A stretch of DNA of 9,518 nt from Cellulomonas sp. (GTDB lineage: Bacteria; Actinomycetota; Actinomycetes; Actinomycetales; Cellulomonadaceae). This document shows positions 1 to 7,746 of this stretch, piece after piece. Location of the stretch: assembly GCA_031178805.1 (NCBI GenBank), contig JAPSIJ010000069.1:1-9518 (forward strand), given 5' to 3'. Under the pieces are notes generated by a model that saw nothing but the letters and a program-made list of their open reading frames with translations, searched no databases and had not been told where the DNA came from. The stretch's first letter is position 1. Each line of letters opens with the position of its first letter. Position numbers and translations under genes: made by a program.

Positions 1-149
1 TCGACGCCGAGCACCTCGGCGGCCTCGAGCCCGTAGCCCACGGTGCTGCGCGGGTCGTGCTCGTACGGGTGGGCGGTGTGCGGGACCCCGGCCGCGGCGA
101 GCGCGGCGAGCGCGGGCGTCCCGGCGGGGGGCTGCGTGGACCGGCTCAC
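1..149 (-). CDS. ybaK: YbaK/EbsC-type Cys-tRNA(Pro) deacylase, N-terminal fragment
   Basis: Only the first 49 codons are present; the gene runs off the left edge. Members of this family hydrolyse Cys mischarged onto tRNA(Pro), a cytoplasmic translation quality-control step. The visible residues read TPALAALAAAGVPHTAHPYE at about 11-30, then a segment with YGLEAAEVLGV. This matches the family opening, in which a short helix is followed by a His/Tyr-containing strand and the EAA..LGV helix. The GTG start at 149-147 is chosen because the protein N-terminus fits the family, and the next upstream GTG on this strand runs directly into a stop. GAGGG lies just before the start but is unusually close to it. 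A TAGGGT hexamer 6 nt upstream suggests a leaderless mRNA. The catalytic region is outside the window, so activity cannot be judged. Confidence 0.8.
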   Translation of the reverse strand, partial: MSRSTQPPAGTPALAALAAAGVPHTAHPYEHDPRSTVGYGLEAAEVLGV

Positions 150-155
150 GCCCTC

Positions 156-161
156 ACCCTA
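156..161 (-). promoter_or_regulatory. Putative -10 hexamer (TAGGGT) for the YbaK gene
   Basis: On the minus strand TAGGGT is followed by exactly 6 nt (GAGGGC) and then the GTG start. This TANNNT-N6-start arrangement is typical of actinobacterial leaderless transcripts. No convincing -35 is seen 17-18 bp upstream, so the call rests on the hexamer and its spacing alone. Confidence 0.35.
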
Positions 162-185
162 GGCCCCGCGCGACCACCGCGGCCG

Positions 186-776
186 TCAGACCGCCAGGCC
201 GACCAGCGAGCCGACGCCGTAGGTGACCAGCATGGCGATCGAGCCGCCCACGACGTTGCGCAGCACCGCCCGGCCCGCGGGGGCGCCGCCGAGCCGCGCG
301 CTCACCGTCCCCGTCACCGCCAGCGCCACCACCACGGCCGCGAAGGTCGCGAGGACGCGGGCCTCGCCGCTCCACGGGGCCAGCACCACCAGCAGCGGCA
401 CCACGCCGCCGGCCACGAACGCCGCCAGCGACGCCAGCGCGGCGTGCCACGGGTTGGTCAGCCCCTCGGCGGCGTCGCGCACGCCGTGCGCGCGCAGCAC
501 CTTCTCCGCGTCGCGCTGGCTGCTCACCGACACGTACTCGCCGGCGGCCATCGACAGCGCGCCCGCGACCAGCGCGGCCACGCCGGCCACGGCGAGCACG
601 GACACGTCGGTGGCGGCGCCCGCGACACCGACGACCGTCGCCGCGACCGAGACGATGCCGTCGTTCGCCCCGAGCACCGCGGCGCGCAGCCAGTTCAGCC
701 GCTCGGCGGTCGGCAGACCGGCCGGGGCCGGGCCGGCCGCGGGGCGGTCCAGGAGGTGGCTCGACAGGGTGGTCAT
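186..776 (-). CDS. Short VIT1/CCC1-family metal (iron/manganese) transporter
   Basis: A 196-residue membrane protein of the vacuolar iron transporter family. These proteins move Fe2+ or Mn2+ out of the cytosol; in bacteria that would be export across the plasma membrane. Five hydrophobic segments are visible, at about 32-53, 57-83, 111-133, 138-160 and 171-195. Family marks include LGANDGIVSVAATVVG (35-50), MAAGEYVSVSSQRDAE (76-91) and NPWHAALASL (108-117). Between TM2 and TM3, most family members carry a Glu-rich cytosolic metal-binding domain of roughly 60-70 residues. Here only about 20 residues separate SSQRDAE from NPW, so that domain is almost absent. The hydrophobic core looks complete and the frame is open, so this looks like a compact variant rather than a broken gene. 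The ATG at 776 is the only plausible start. GGAG lies too close to it for a normal ribosome site, while a -10 hexamer sits 6 nt upstream. The true substrate is uncertain. Confidence 0.85.
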   Translation of the reverse strand: MTTLSSHLLDRPAAGPAPAGLPTAERLNWLRAAVLGANDGIVSVAATVVGVAGAATDVSVLAVAGVAALVAGALSMAAGEYVSVSSQRDAEKVLRAHGVRDAAEGLTNPWHAALASLAAFVAGGVVPLLVVLAPWSGEARVLATFAAVVVALAVTGTVSARLGGAPAGRAVLRNVVGGSIAMLVTYGVGSLVGLAV

Positions 777-782
777 GTCTCC

Positions 783-811
783 ACGGTAGGCCGGTCCGCG
801 GGGCCTGTCAT
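783..811 (-). promoter_or_regulatory. Sigma-70-type promoter of the VIT gene, probably leaderless
   Basis: On the minus strand ATGACA (811-806, 5 of 6 to TTGACA) is followed by a 17-bp spacer and TACCGT (788-783, a TANNNT hexamer). Six bases later comes the ATG of the VIT gene at 776. Spacing and hexamers fit a housekeeping sigma factor promoter whose transcript starts at or within a base or two of the start codon. The two DtxR-like boxes lie just upstream of the -35. Confidence 0.6.
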
Positions 812-817
812 CGTTGG

Positions 818-836
818 AAAGGCTGCCCTGACCTGC
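818..836. promoter_or_regulatory. DtxR/IdeR-like iron box 1 upstream of the VIT gene
   Basis: The 15-base core AGGCTGCCCTGACCT (820-834) agrees with the DtxR/IdeR core AGGTTAGGCTAACCT at 10 of 15 positions, including AGG at one end and ACCT at the other. It sits just upstream of the VIT -35 hexamer, centred about 50 bp before the predicted transcription start. That position suits activation better than roadblock repression. The match is imperfect, and MntR-type sites are similar. The regulator is not in the window. Confidence 0.35.
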
Positions 837-842
837 GCAAAC

Positions 843-861
843 ACAGGTGAGCCTGTCCTTG
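843..861. promoter_or_regulatory. DtxR/IdeR-like iron box 2 upstream of the VIT gene
   Basis: The core AGGTGAGCCTGTCCT (845-859) agrees with AGGTTAGGCTAACCT at 11 of 15 positions. Its centre is 25 bp from that of box 1, roughly 75 bp before the predicted VIT start. Two related boxes in tandem make chance less likely than one alone, although both are degenerate. Confidence 0.35.
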
Positions 862-866
862 CCGGA

Positions 867-882
867 GGCGCGCCGAGGCGCC
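867..882 (-). terminator. Weak hairpin just after the helicase gene
   Basis: GGCGC (867-871) pairs with GCGCC (878-882) across a 6-nt loop, 9 bases past the helicase stop. There is no T-tract, and such short GC stems are common at this base composition. It could help end the helicase transcript before the VIT control region, but support is thin. Confidence 0.2.
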
Positions 883-890
883 GCCGCGGG

Positions 891-3482
891 TCAGAGCGGG
901 CCGACCGCCAGCACGCGCAGCACGACCTCGCCCGCCGCGTCGGAGGCCGGCAGATCGACCAGCGCGTCGATCCGCCAGTCGTGGTCCCCGGCGGGGTCGT
1001 CGAGCAGCTGCCGCACGAACCACAGGTCCCCGCGCGCGCCGGCCTCGCCGTGCCCCTCGGGCCGCTGGTCCACCTGGAACAGCGCGGGGCCGCGGGCGGC
1101 CGGCCCGGTGAGGATCTCGTCGTGGTCGTCGTAGAACGGGTCGAGCGCGTCGCCCCACCGGTCGGCGGTCCACGGCCGGTCCTCGGCGTCCTGGTCGCCG
1201 AGCGCGGCGAGCGCCGGGTACGCCTCGCGGGCGGCGAGGTCGACCCGGCGGAACAGCGCCCCGCGGACCAGCGCCCGGAACACGCGCGTGTTGACGGTGA
1301 TCGGCGGGGGCGCGTCGTCCTCGGGCCGGGACTCCGTGACGGTGGCGTCGTCGAGGTCCTCGGGGTGCGCGAGCCGCTCCCACTCGTCCAGCAGGCTGGA
1401 GTCGGTGCGGCGCACCAGGTCGCCGAGCCACTCGACGATCTCGTGCAGCTCCTCGGTGCGGGCGTCGTCGGGCACGGTCTGCCGCAGCGCCCGGAACGCG
1501 TCGGCGAGGTAGCGCAGCAGCACGCCCTCCGTGCGGTCCAGCTGGTACAGCGACACGTACTCCGCGAAGGTCGCGGCGCGCTCGTGCATGTCGCGGACCA
1601 CGGACTTCGGCGACAGCTCGTGGTCGGCGACCCACGGGTTGGTCTGCTTGTAGATCTGGAACGAGCCGACCAGCAGCTCCGCGAGCGGCTTCGGGTACGA
1701 CACGTCCTCGAGCAGCGCCATCCGCTCCTCGTACTCGATGCCGTCGGCCTTCATCGCGGCCACGGCCTCGCCGCGGGCCCGGTTCTCCTGGGCGGCGAGC
1801 ACCTGGCGGGGGTCGTCCAGGGTGGCCTCGATGACCGACACCACGTCGTGCGCGTAGCCCGGGTCCTCGCGGTCCAGCAGGTCCAGCGCGGCGTACGCGA
1901 ACGGCGACAGCGGCTGGTTCAGCGCGAACGTCGGCGGGACGTCCACGGTGAGCCGCACGGTGCGCCGCAGCCGCTCGGGGCCGGGACCCGGCTCGACGAC
2001 GCGCTCCACGACGCCGGCGGTGCGCAGCGACCGGTAGATGGCGACCGCCTGCCGGACCAGCCGGCCCTTCGCGGCCTCGGGCTCGTGGTTGTCCAGCAGC
2101 AGGTGCCGCATCGTCTCCACGGGGTCGCCGGTGGGCCGCGCGAGCACGTTGAGCACCATCGCGTGCGAGACGGAGAACGACGACGTCAGCGGCTCCGGCT
2201 CGGCGTCGCGCAGCCGCTCGAAGGTCTTGTCCGTCCAGTTCACCATCCCGGGCGGGGCCTGCTTCCGGACGATCTTCTTCAGCTTCTTGGGGTCGTCGCC
2301 GGCCTTGGCGAGCGCCTTGCGGTTCTCGATGACGTGCTCGGGCGCGAGCACGTACACCTCGCCGGTGGTGTCGAAGCCCGCGCGGCCGGCCCGCCCGGCG
2401 ATCTGGTGGAACTCGCGCGCCGACAGGTGCCGCATCCGGGTGCCGTCGTACTTCACCAGCGAGGTGAGCAGCACGGTGCGGATCGGCACGTTGATGCCGA
2501 CGCCGAGGGTGTCGGTGCCGCACACGACGCGCAGCAGGCCCTTCTGGGTCAGCCGCTCGACCACCCGGCGGTACTTGGGCAGCATCCCCGCGTGGTGCAC
2601 GCCGACCCCGTGCCGCAGCAGCCGCGACAGCGTCCTGCCGAAGCCGGGCCCGAACCGGAAGTCGCCGAGCTCCTCGGCGATGCGGTCGCGCTGCTCGCGG
2701 GAGGCCAGCGTCGTCGACAGCAGGGCCTGCGCCCGCTCGACGGCCTCCTTCTGCGTGAAGTGCACGACGTAGACGGGGGAGCGGCCGGTCTGCACCAGCA
2801 TCTCCAGCAGCTCGTGCAGCGGCTCGACCTCGTAGGAGAACGACAGCGGCACGGGCCGCTCCGCCCCGGCGACCACGGACACCGGCACGTCGGTGCGGCG
2901 CTCGAGGTCCTCGGCGAAGAACGAGACGTCGCCGAGCGTCGCCGACATCAGCAGGAACTGCGCGCGCGGCAGCTCCAGCAGCGGCACCTGCCAGGCCCAG
3001 CCGCGCTGCGGGTCGGCGTAGAAGTGGAACTCGTCCATCACGACCTGGCCGACGTCCGCGCCCGGGCCCTGCCGCAGCGCGAGGTTCGCCAGGATCTCGG
3101 CGGTGCAGCAGATGATCGGCGCGTCCGGGTTCACCGCGGAGTCGCCGGTCATCATGCCGACGTTGGCGGAGCCGAACGCCTCGACCAGCGCGAAGAACTT
3201 CTCGCTGACCAGCGCCTTCAGCGGCGCGGTGTAGTACGTGCGCCGGCCCTGGGCGAGCGCGACGAAGTGCGCCGCGGTCGCGACCAGCGACTTCCCCGAG
3301 CCGGTCGGCGTGGACAGGATGACGTGCGAGCCGGTGACCAGCTCCAGCAGCGCCTCGTCCTGGTGCGGGTACAGCGGCAGCCCGCGCTCCTCGGCCCACC
3401 CGGTGAACGCGGCGTACAGCGCGTCGGCGTCGTGGGGGTCCTCCGGGACCCGGTCGGCGAGGGTCGGGGCGGGGGAGGGCAC
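891..3482 (-). CDS. Ski2-like DEAD/DEAH-box helicase with DUF3516 C-terminal domain
   Basis: An 863-residue superfamily 2 helicase, probably an ATP-dependent RNA (or RNA:DNA) unwinding enzyme in the cytoplasm. Motifs occur in order. Walker A is TPTGSGKS (58-65), motif Ia is APLKALVSEKF (86-96), motif II is DEFH (150-153) and motif III is SAT (180-182). The Ski2/HelY-like segment VHHAGMLPKYRRVVE is at 295-309, motif V CGTDTLGVGINVP at 321-333, and motif VI QIAGRAGRAG at 360-369. From about residue 415 to the end the sequence matches the layout of the actinobacterial DUF3516 region, whose role is not established. The GTG start at 3482 is preceded by AGAGG with an 8-nt gap and gives an N-terminus directly before the helicase core. 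All catalytic motifs are intact. The gene is divergent from ribonuclease HI across 56 bp, which may hint at a shared role in RNA or RNA:DNA hybrid handling. The substrate is unknown. Confidence 0.9.
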   Translation of the reverse strand: MPSPAPTLADRVPEDPHDADALYAAFTGWAEERGLPLYPHQDEALLELVTGSHVILSTPTGSGKSLVATAAHFVALAQGRRTYYTAPLKALVSEKFFALVEAFGSANVGMMTGDSAVNPDAPIICCTAEILANLALRQGPGADVGQVVMDEFHFYADPQRGWAWQVPLLELPRAQFLLMSATLGDVSFFAEDLERRTDVPVSVVAGAERPVPLSFSYEVEPLHELLEMLVQTGRSPVYVVHFTQKEAVERAQALLSTTLASREQRDRIAEELGDFRFGPGFGRTLSRLLRHGVGVHHAGMLPKYRRVVERLTQKGLLRVVCGTDTLGVGINVPIRTVLLTSLVKYDGTRMRHLSAREFHQIAGRAGRAGFDTTGEVYVLAPEHVIENRKALAKAGDDPKKLKKIVRKQAPPGMVNWTDKTFERLRDAEPEPLTSSFSVSHAMVLNVLARPTGDPVETMRHLLLDNHEPEAAKGRLVRQAVAIYRSLRTAGVVERVVEPGPGPERLRRTVRLTVDVPPTFALNQPLSPFAYAALDLLDREDPGYAHDVVSVIEATLDDPRQVLAAQENRARGEAVAAMKADGIEYEERMALLEDVSYPKPLAELLVGSFQIYKQTNPWVADHELSPKSVVRDMHERAATFAEYVSLYQLDRTEGVLLRYLADAFRALRQTVPDDARTEELHEIVEWLGDLVRRTDSSLLDEWERLAHPEDLDDATVTESRPEDDAPPPITVNTRVFRALVRGALFRRVDLAAREAYPALAALGDQDAEDRPWTADRWGDALDPFYDDHDEILTGPAARGPALFQVDQRPEGHGEAGARGDLWFVRQLLDDPAGDHDWRIDALVDLPASDAAGEVVLRVLAVGPL

Positions 3483-3524
3483 CCGCCGATCCTCTCACCC
3501 GCGGGGCCGCGCCCGCCGCGCCCC

Positions 3525-3530
3525 TACAGT
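3525..3530 (+). promoter_or_regulatory. Putative -10 hexamer (TACAGT) for rnhA
   Basis: TACAGT lies 8 nt before the rnhA ATG, and no Shine-Dalgarno-like sequence is present in the gap. This fits a leaderless or nearly leaderless transcript. No good -35 is visible 17-18 bp upstream. The rest of the 56-bp divergent region (3483-3538) holds the helicase ribosome site and no other clear signal. Confidence 0.4.
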
Positions 3531-3538
3531 GGGCGACC

Positions 3539-4006
3539 ATGAGCACCGGCACCACCAGCGAGACCCCGCCCGCCGTCGAGATGTGGACCGACGGGGCCTG
3601 CAAGGGCAACCCCGGCGTCGGCGGCTGGGGCGCGCTGCTCCGGTCGAACGGCCACGAGCGCGAGCTGTTCGGCGGCGAGGCGATGACCACGAACAACCGG
3701 ATGGAGCTCACCGCCGTCATCGAGGGCCTCCGGGCGCTGAACCAGCCGTGCCGCGTGGACCTGCACGTCGACTCGCAGTACGTGATGCAGGGCGTGACGA
3801 AGTGGATCGCCGGCTGGAAGCGCAACGGCTGGCGCACCGCCGACAAGAAGCCGGTGAAGAACCAGGAGCTGTGGCAGGCCCTCGACGCGGAGGTCGCCCG
3901 GCACGCGATCAGCTGGCACTGGGTCAAGGGCCACGCCGGCGACCCGGGCAACGAGCGCGCCGACGCCCTGGCGAACAAGGGCGTCGCGGAGGTCCGCGCG
4001 GGCTGA
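3539..4006 (+). CDS. rnhA: Ribonuclease HI
   Basis: A 155-residue enzyme that cleaves the RNA strand of RNA:DNA hybrids (R-loops, Okazaki primers) using two metal ions. The four catalytic carboxylates are in place: Asp18 in TDGACKGNPG, Glu56 in NNRMELTA, Asp78 in VDSQYV and Asp142 in NERADALA. The supporting His132 is in WVKGHAGDPGN. The numbering is E. coli RNase HI plus 8, so the fold is complete with a short N-terminal extension. The basic-protrusion region KWIAGWKRNGWRTADKKPVKN (about 88-108) is present, which marks it as RNase HI of the E. coli type. The length equals that of E. coli RNase HI (155). The ATG at 3539 is the natural start. There is no ribosome site, but a -10 hexamer sits 8 nt before it. 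It is transcribed alone and followed by a large hairpin before ptsH. Confidence 0.97.
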   Translation: MSTGTTSETPPAVEMWTDGACKGNPGVGGWGALLRSNGHERELFGGEAMTTNNRMELTAVIEGLRALNQPCRVDLHVDSQYVMQGVTKWIAGWKRNGWRTADKKPVKNQELWQALDAEVARHAISWHWVKGHAGDPGNERADALANKGVAEVRAG

Positions 4007-4015
4007 CCCCTCCCG

Positions 4016-4065
4016 CGAGGGCGCACGAGACGCGGCGACGGCGCACGCGATCTCGTGCGCCCTCG
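4016..4065 (+). terminator. 15-bp inverted repeat with 20-nt loop after rnhA
   Basis: CGAGGGCGCACGAGA (4016-4030) is a perfect inverted match of TCTCGTGCGCCCTCG (4051-4065), separated by 20 bases. It starts 9 bases past the rnhA stop. There is no T-tract, but such stems often end transcripts in high-GC actinobacteria. It would separate rnhA from the regulated ptsH promoter that begins about 30 bp later. The loop is larger than usual and contains GCGCACG, a second copy of part of the left arm. Confidence 0.6.
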
Positions 4066-4096
4066 TGGTGTCTCGGGGGCCGTGGCGGCTGCGGTG

Positions 4097-4112
4097 AGTG
4101 GTCTGGACCAGT
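4097..4112. promoter_or_regulatory. dre-type operator in the ptsH promoter
   Basis: AGTGGTCTGGACCAGT is a near-perfect palindrome and matches the known dre operator of DasR/NagR-type GntR regulators (consensus about A(C/G)TGGTCTAGACCA(C/G)T), apart from one central base. It ends directly before the -10 hexamer, so bound repressor would block RNA polymerase. It is nearly the same as the sites at 7724-7739 and 7749-7764 beside the GntR gene. Confidence 0.8.
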
Positions 4113-4118
4113 TAGAGT
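4113..4118 (+). promoter_or_regulatory. Putative -10 hexamer (TAGAGT) of ptsH
   Basis: TAGAGT (TANNNT class) abuts the operator on its 3' side. The -35 expected at about 4090-4095 is weak (TGCGGT). A start near 4125 would give a leader of about 48 nt containing a hairpin and the ptsH ribosome site. Confidence 0.45.
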
Positions 4119-4124
4119 CGGCGG

Positions 4125-4142
4125 GTGCCCAGCGTTGGGCAC
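4125..4142 (+). other. Hairpin in the ptsH 5' leader
   Basis: GTGCCCA (4125-4131) pairs perfectly with TGGGCAC (4136-4142) over a GCGT loop. If the -10 call at 4113 is right, this stem would form at the very 5' end of the mRNA, where such structures can protect transcripts. As DNA it is also a palindrome and could be a second protein site. It is too far from the ribosome site (4160-4164) to hide it. Confidence 0.4.
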
Positions 4143-4172
4143 ACCCCTACGCTCGCACCGGAGGTCGCGCCC

Positions 4173-4442
4173 ATGGAACGGTCCGTCGTCGTCGCCATCG
4201 CGGAGGGGCTGCACGCCCGCCCCGCCGCCCTGTTCGTCGCGGAGGCCGGCAAGCAGCCGGTCCCGGTCCAGGTCCGCAAGGGCGACGCCGCGCCCGTGCA
4301 GGCCGCGAGCATCCTCGGGGTGATGACCCTGGGCGCCGCGGCGGGGGAGACCGTCGTGCTGTCCACGGAGTCCGACGGCGCCGACGCCGAGGCCAGCCTC
4401 GACGCGCTGGAGGCGTTCCTCAGCCAGGTCGAGATCGCCTGA
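4173..4442 (+). CDS. ptsH: Phosphocarrier protein HPr
   Basis: An 89-residue cytoplasmic carrier that takes phosphate from enzyme I and passes it to EIIA proteins. The active-site motif GLHARPAALFV gives His14 (His15 in E. coli) with the adjacent Arg16-Pro17. The regulatory serine region AASILGVMTLGAAAGE keeps a serine at position 46; no HPr kinase gene is in the window, so its use is unknown. The length is normal for HPr. The ATG at 4173 is chosen because GGAGG ends 8 nt before it and the protein begins at the usual place; in-frame codons further upstream have no ribosome site. The gene is monocistronic, with its own operator (4097-4112), and is convergent with ptsI. The shared operator ties HPr supply to the same sugar signal as the rest of the locus. 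Confidence 0.96.
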   Translation: MERSVVVAIAEGLHARPAALFVAEAGKQPVPVQVRKGDAAPVQAASILGVMTLGAAAGETVVLSTESDGADAEASLDALEAFLSQVEIA

Positions 4443-4461
4443 CGCGCACCCCCGCACGCAG

Positions 4462-4500
4462 CGGAGCGCCCTGCCGGACCCGGTCCGGCAGGGCGCTCCG
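4462..4500. terminator. Bidirectional hairpin between convergent ptsH and ptsI
   Basis: Bases 4462-4478 pair without mismatch with 4484-4500, giving a 17-bp GC-rich stem with a 5-nt loop. It begins 20 bases after the ptsH stop and lies 20 bases from the ptsI stop on the other strand, so it can serve both convergent genes. No T-tract follows on either side, as is common in high-GC actinobacteria. Confidence 0.8.
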
Positions 4501-4519
4501 TCGTCGGCGCCGGGGCCCG

Positions 4520-6192
4520 CTACAGGCCGAGGTCGGTCAGCGCGGGCAGCGCGGCCCGCACGGCCGTCCGCGCGGCGTCCGCCGACCGCGCGCCGAGCGC
4601 CAGCGCGGCGAGCCGCGCGCAGTCCTCGCGGGTGACCGTCGCCAGCACGGCGGCGACGTCGGCGAGGGCCCGCGGGGTCATCGACAGCGACGTGACGCCC
4701 AGGCCGACCAGCACCGGCGCGAGCACCGGGTCCGCCGCGGCCTCGCCGCAGACGCCCACGGGCCGGTCCTGCTCCGCCCCGCCGCGGCAGGTCGCCGCGA
4801 CCAGGGCGAGCACGGCCGGCTGCCACGGGGTGGACAGCGCCGCCAGGTCGGCGAGCTCCCGGTCCGCGGCCATCGCGTACTGCGTGAGGTCGTTCGTGCC
4901 CAGGCTGGCGAACCGCGCGTGCGCGAGCACCGCCCCGGCCGTCAGCGCCGCGGCGGGCACCTCGACCATCACGCCGGCCTGCGGCAGCCCGTGCGCGGTG
5001 CACAGCCGGACGAACTGCTCGGCCTCGTCGGCGGTGGCCACCATCGGGGCCATCACCCAGACCTCCGCCTGCTCCGCGGCCGCCGCGGTGGCGATCGCCT
5101 CGAGCTGGCGGTCCAGCACCTCCGGGTGCCGCGCCGCGGTCCGCAGCCCGCGCACGCCGAGGGCCGGGTTCGGCTCGCCGGCGGCGGTGACGAACGGCAG
5201 CGGCTTGTCGGCGCCCGCGTCGAGCGTCCGGACGACCACCTTCTTGCCGGGGAACGCCGCGAGGACGGCCCGGTAGGCCGCGACCTGCTCGTCCACGGAC
5301 GGCTCCTCGGTGCGGCCGAGGAAGCAGAACTCGGTGCGGAACAGCCCGACGCCCTCCGCGCCCGCGTCGGCGGCGCCCTGCGCCCCGGACGGGTCGGCGA
5401 CGTTGGCCAGCAGCTGCACGCGGTGCCCGTCCGCGGTGGCGCCGGTGCCGGTGAACGCCCGGTCCCGGCGCCCGCGCGCCTGCTCCGCGGCGGCCAGCTC
5501 GTCGGCGCCGGGGTCGCGCAGCACCGTGCCGGTGCCGCCGTCGACCACCACCGTCTCGCCGTCCGCGAGGTCCGCCGCACCGGGCGCGGCCACCACGGCG
5601 GGGATGCCGAGGGCGCGCGCGAGGATCGCGGTGTGGGACGTGGGCCCGCCGCCGACGGTGACGATCGCCACCACCTGCGCCGGGTCCAGCGTCGCGGTGT
5701 CCGCCGGGGCCAGGTCCTCGGCGACCAGCACGAACGGGTGCCCCGGGTCGGGCACGCCGGGCGGCCGGACGCCGGTCAGCCGGGCGACGACCCGGTCGCG
5801 GATGTCGGCGACGTCGCGGGTGCGCTCGGCCATGTACCCGCCGAGGCCGGCGAGCTGGTCGATCACGACCGCGGCCGCCTCCCAGACGGCGCGCTCGGGG
5901 GTCCGGCGCTCGGTGCGCACCCGCCGGGCGGCGTCCGCGGCGAGCGCCGGGTCGGCGGCCATGGCGGCGGCGACCGTCAGCACCTCGGCGGCGGTGCCGG
6001 TGGCGCGGCCCGCGGCGGCCGTGAGGTCCGCCTGGACGCCGGCCGCGGCGGTCTCGACCGCCGCGACCGCGGTCTCCGGGTCCGTGCCCGCGGGCAGGTC
6101 CGCGACGGGGGGCTCGGCGACCGGCGCCGGCATGGTGAGCACCACGCCGGCGCCGGTCCCGGGGCTGACCCCGACGCCGCGCAGGGCGACCG

Positions 6193-6196
<4 letters not shown>
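4520..6196 (-). CDS. ptsI: PTS enzyme I (phosphoenolpyruvate-protein phosphotransferase)
   Basis: A 558-residue cytoplasmic enzyme that transfers phosphate from PEP to HPr. The phosphohistidine site is GGGPTSHTAILARALGIPA with His188. The C-terminal PEP-binding barrel shows GLFRTEF (Arg287), VVRTLDAGADKPLPF (Arg323), GVMVEVPAAA (Glu412), SLGTNDLTQY (431-440) and the conserved Cys483 in GVCGEAAADP. The helical HPr-binding part lies within the N-terminal domain. The length is close to that of E. coli enzyme I (575). The GTG at 6196 is chosen because it gives the normal N-terminus (RGVGVSPGTGAGVV) and overlaps the EIIC stop as GTGA, which implies translational coupling. The frame stays open far upstream, inside EIIC, but that is only the antisense-like openness of GC-rich DNA. 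Co-transcription with a sugar-specific EIIC is unusual for a general PTS enzyme. Confidence 0.96.
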
Positions 6197-7563
<1,367 letters not shown>

Positions 7564-7613
7564 GGTCACTCCTCGTCGGATGGGTCGGCCGCGGACCGGG
7601 GGTGCCGCGTGCC

Positions 7614-7649
7614 GGGGGGAGGGCCCGTCGGGGGGACCGGCGGGTGGGG
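7614..7649 (+). other. G-tract cluster (possible G-quadruplex) in the EIIC leader region
   Basis: On the plus strand five runs of three or more G occur with loops of 1, 6, 6 and 1 bases (7614-7619, 7621-7623, 7630-7635, 7642-7644, 7646-7649). This fits the usual G3+N1-7 rule. The G-rich strand is the template for EIIC, whose mRNA would carry the C-rich copy. GC-rich genomes produce such runs often, so a role is unproven. Confidence 0.3.
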
Positions 7650-7723
7650 TCAGGCCTGGTGCGGGTGGTGCGGAGGGGGGTCGCGAGGACCCGGGACTTG
7701 CGTGGTCGCCGTCGAGTCCGGCA

Positions 7724-7739
7724 AGTTGTCTGGACCAGT
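7724..7739. promoter_or_regulatory. dre-type operator, site 1 of the divergent region
   Basis: AGTTGTCTGGACCAGT differs from the ptsH operator at one base. It lies between the EIIC and GntR genes. It is downstream of the predicted EIIC -10 (in the EIIC direction) and upstream of the GntR start. No confident GntR promoter could be placed; it probably lies between this site and 7775. Confidence 0.75.
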
Positions 7740-7746
7740 TGCGGTC

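Noticed and set aside
57..3542. A plus-strand open frame of 1161 codons antisense to the VIT and helicase genes
   Set aside because: It is rich in Arg, Gly, His, Gln and Val, shows no family motif, and lies opposite a helicase with all motifs intact. Long antisense frames arise from the high GC content.
4125..4172. A longer HPr with 16 extra N-terminal residues
   Set aside because: No ribosome site precedes the upstream codon, and GGAGG is well placed before the ATG at 4173, which gives the standard HPr start.
7691..7720. GGACT...AGTCC inverted repeat upstream of dre site 1
   Set aside because: Only 5 bp pair across a 16-nt gap, which is expected by chance in such GC-rich DNA.
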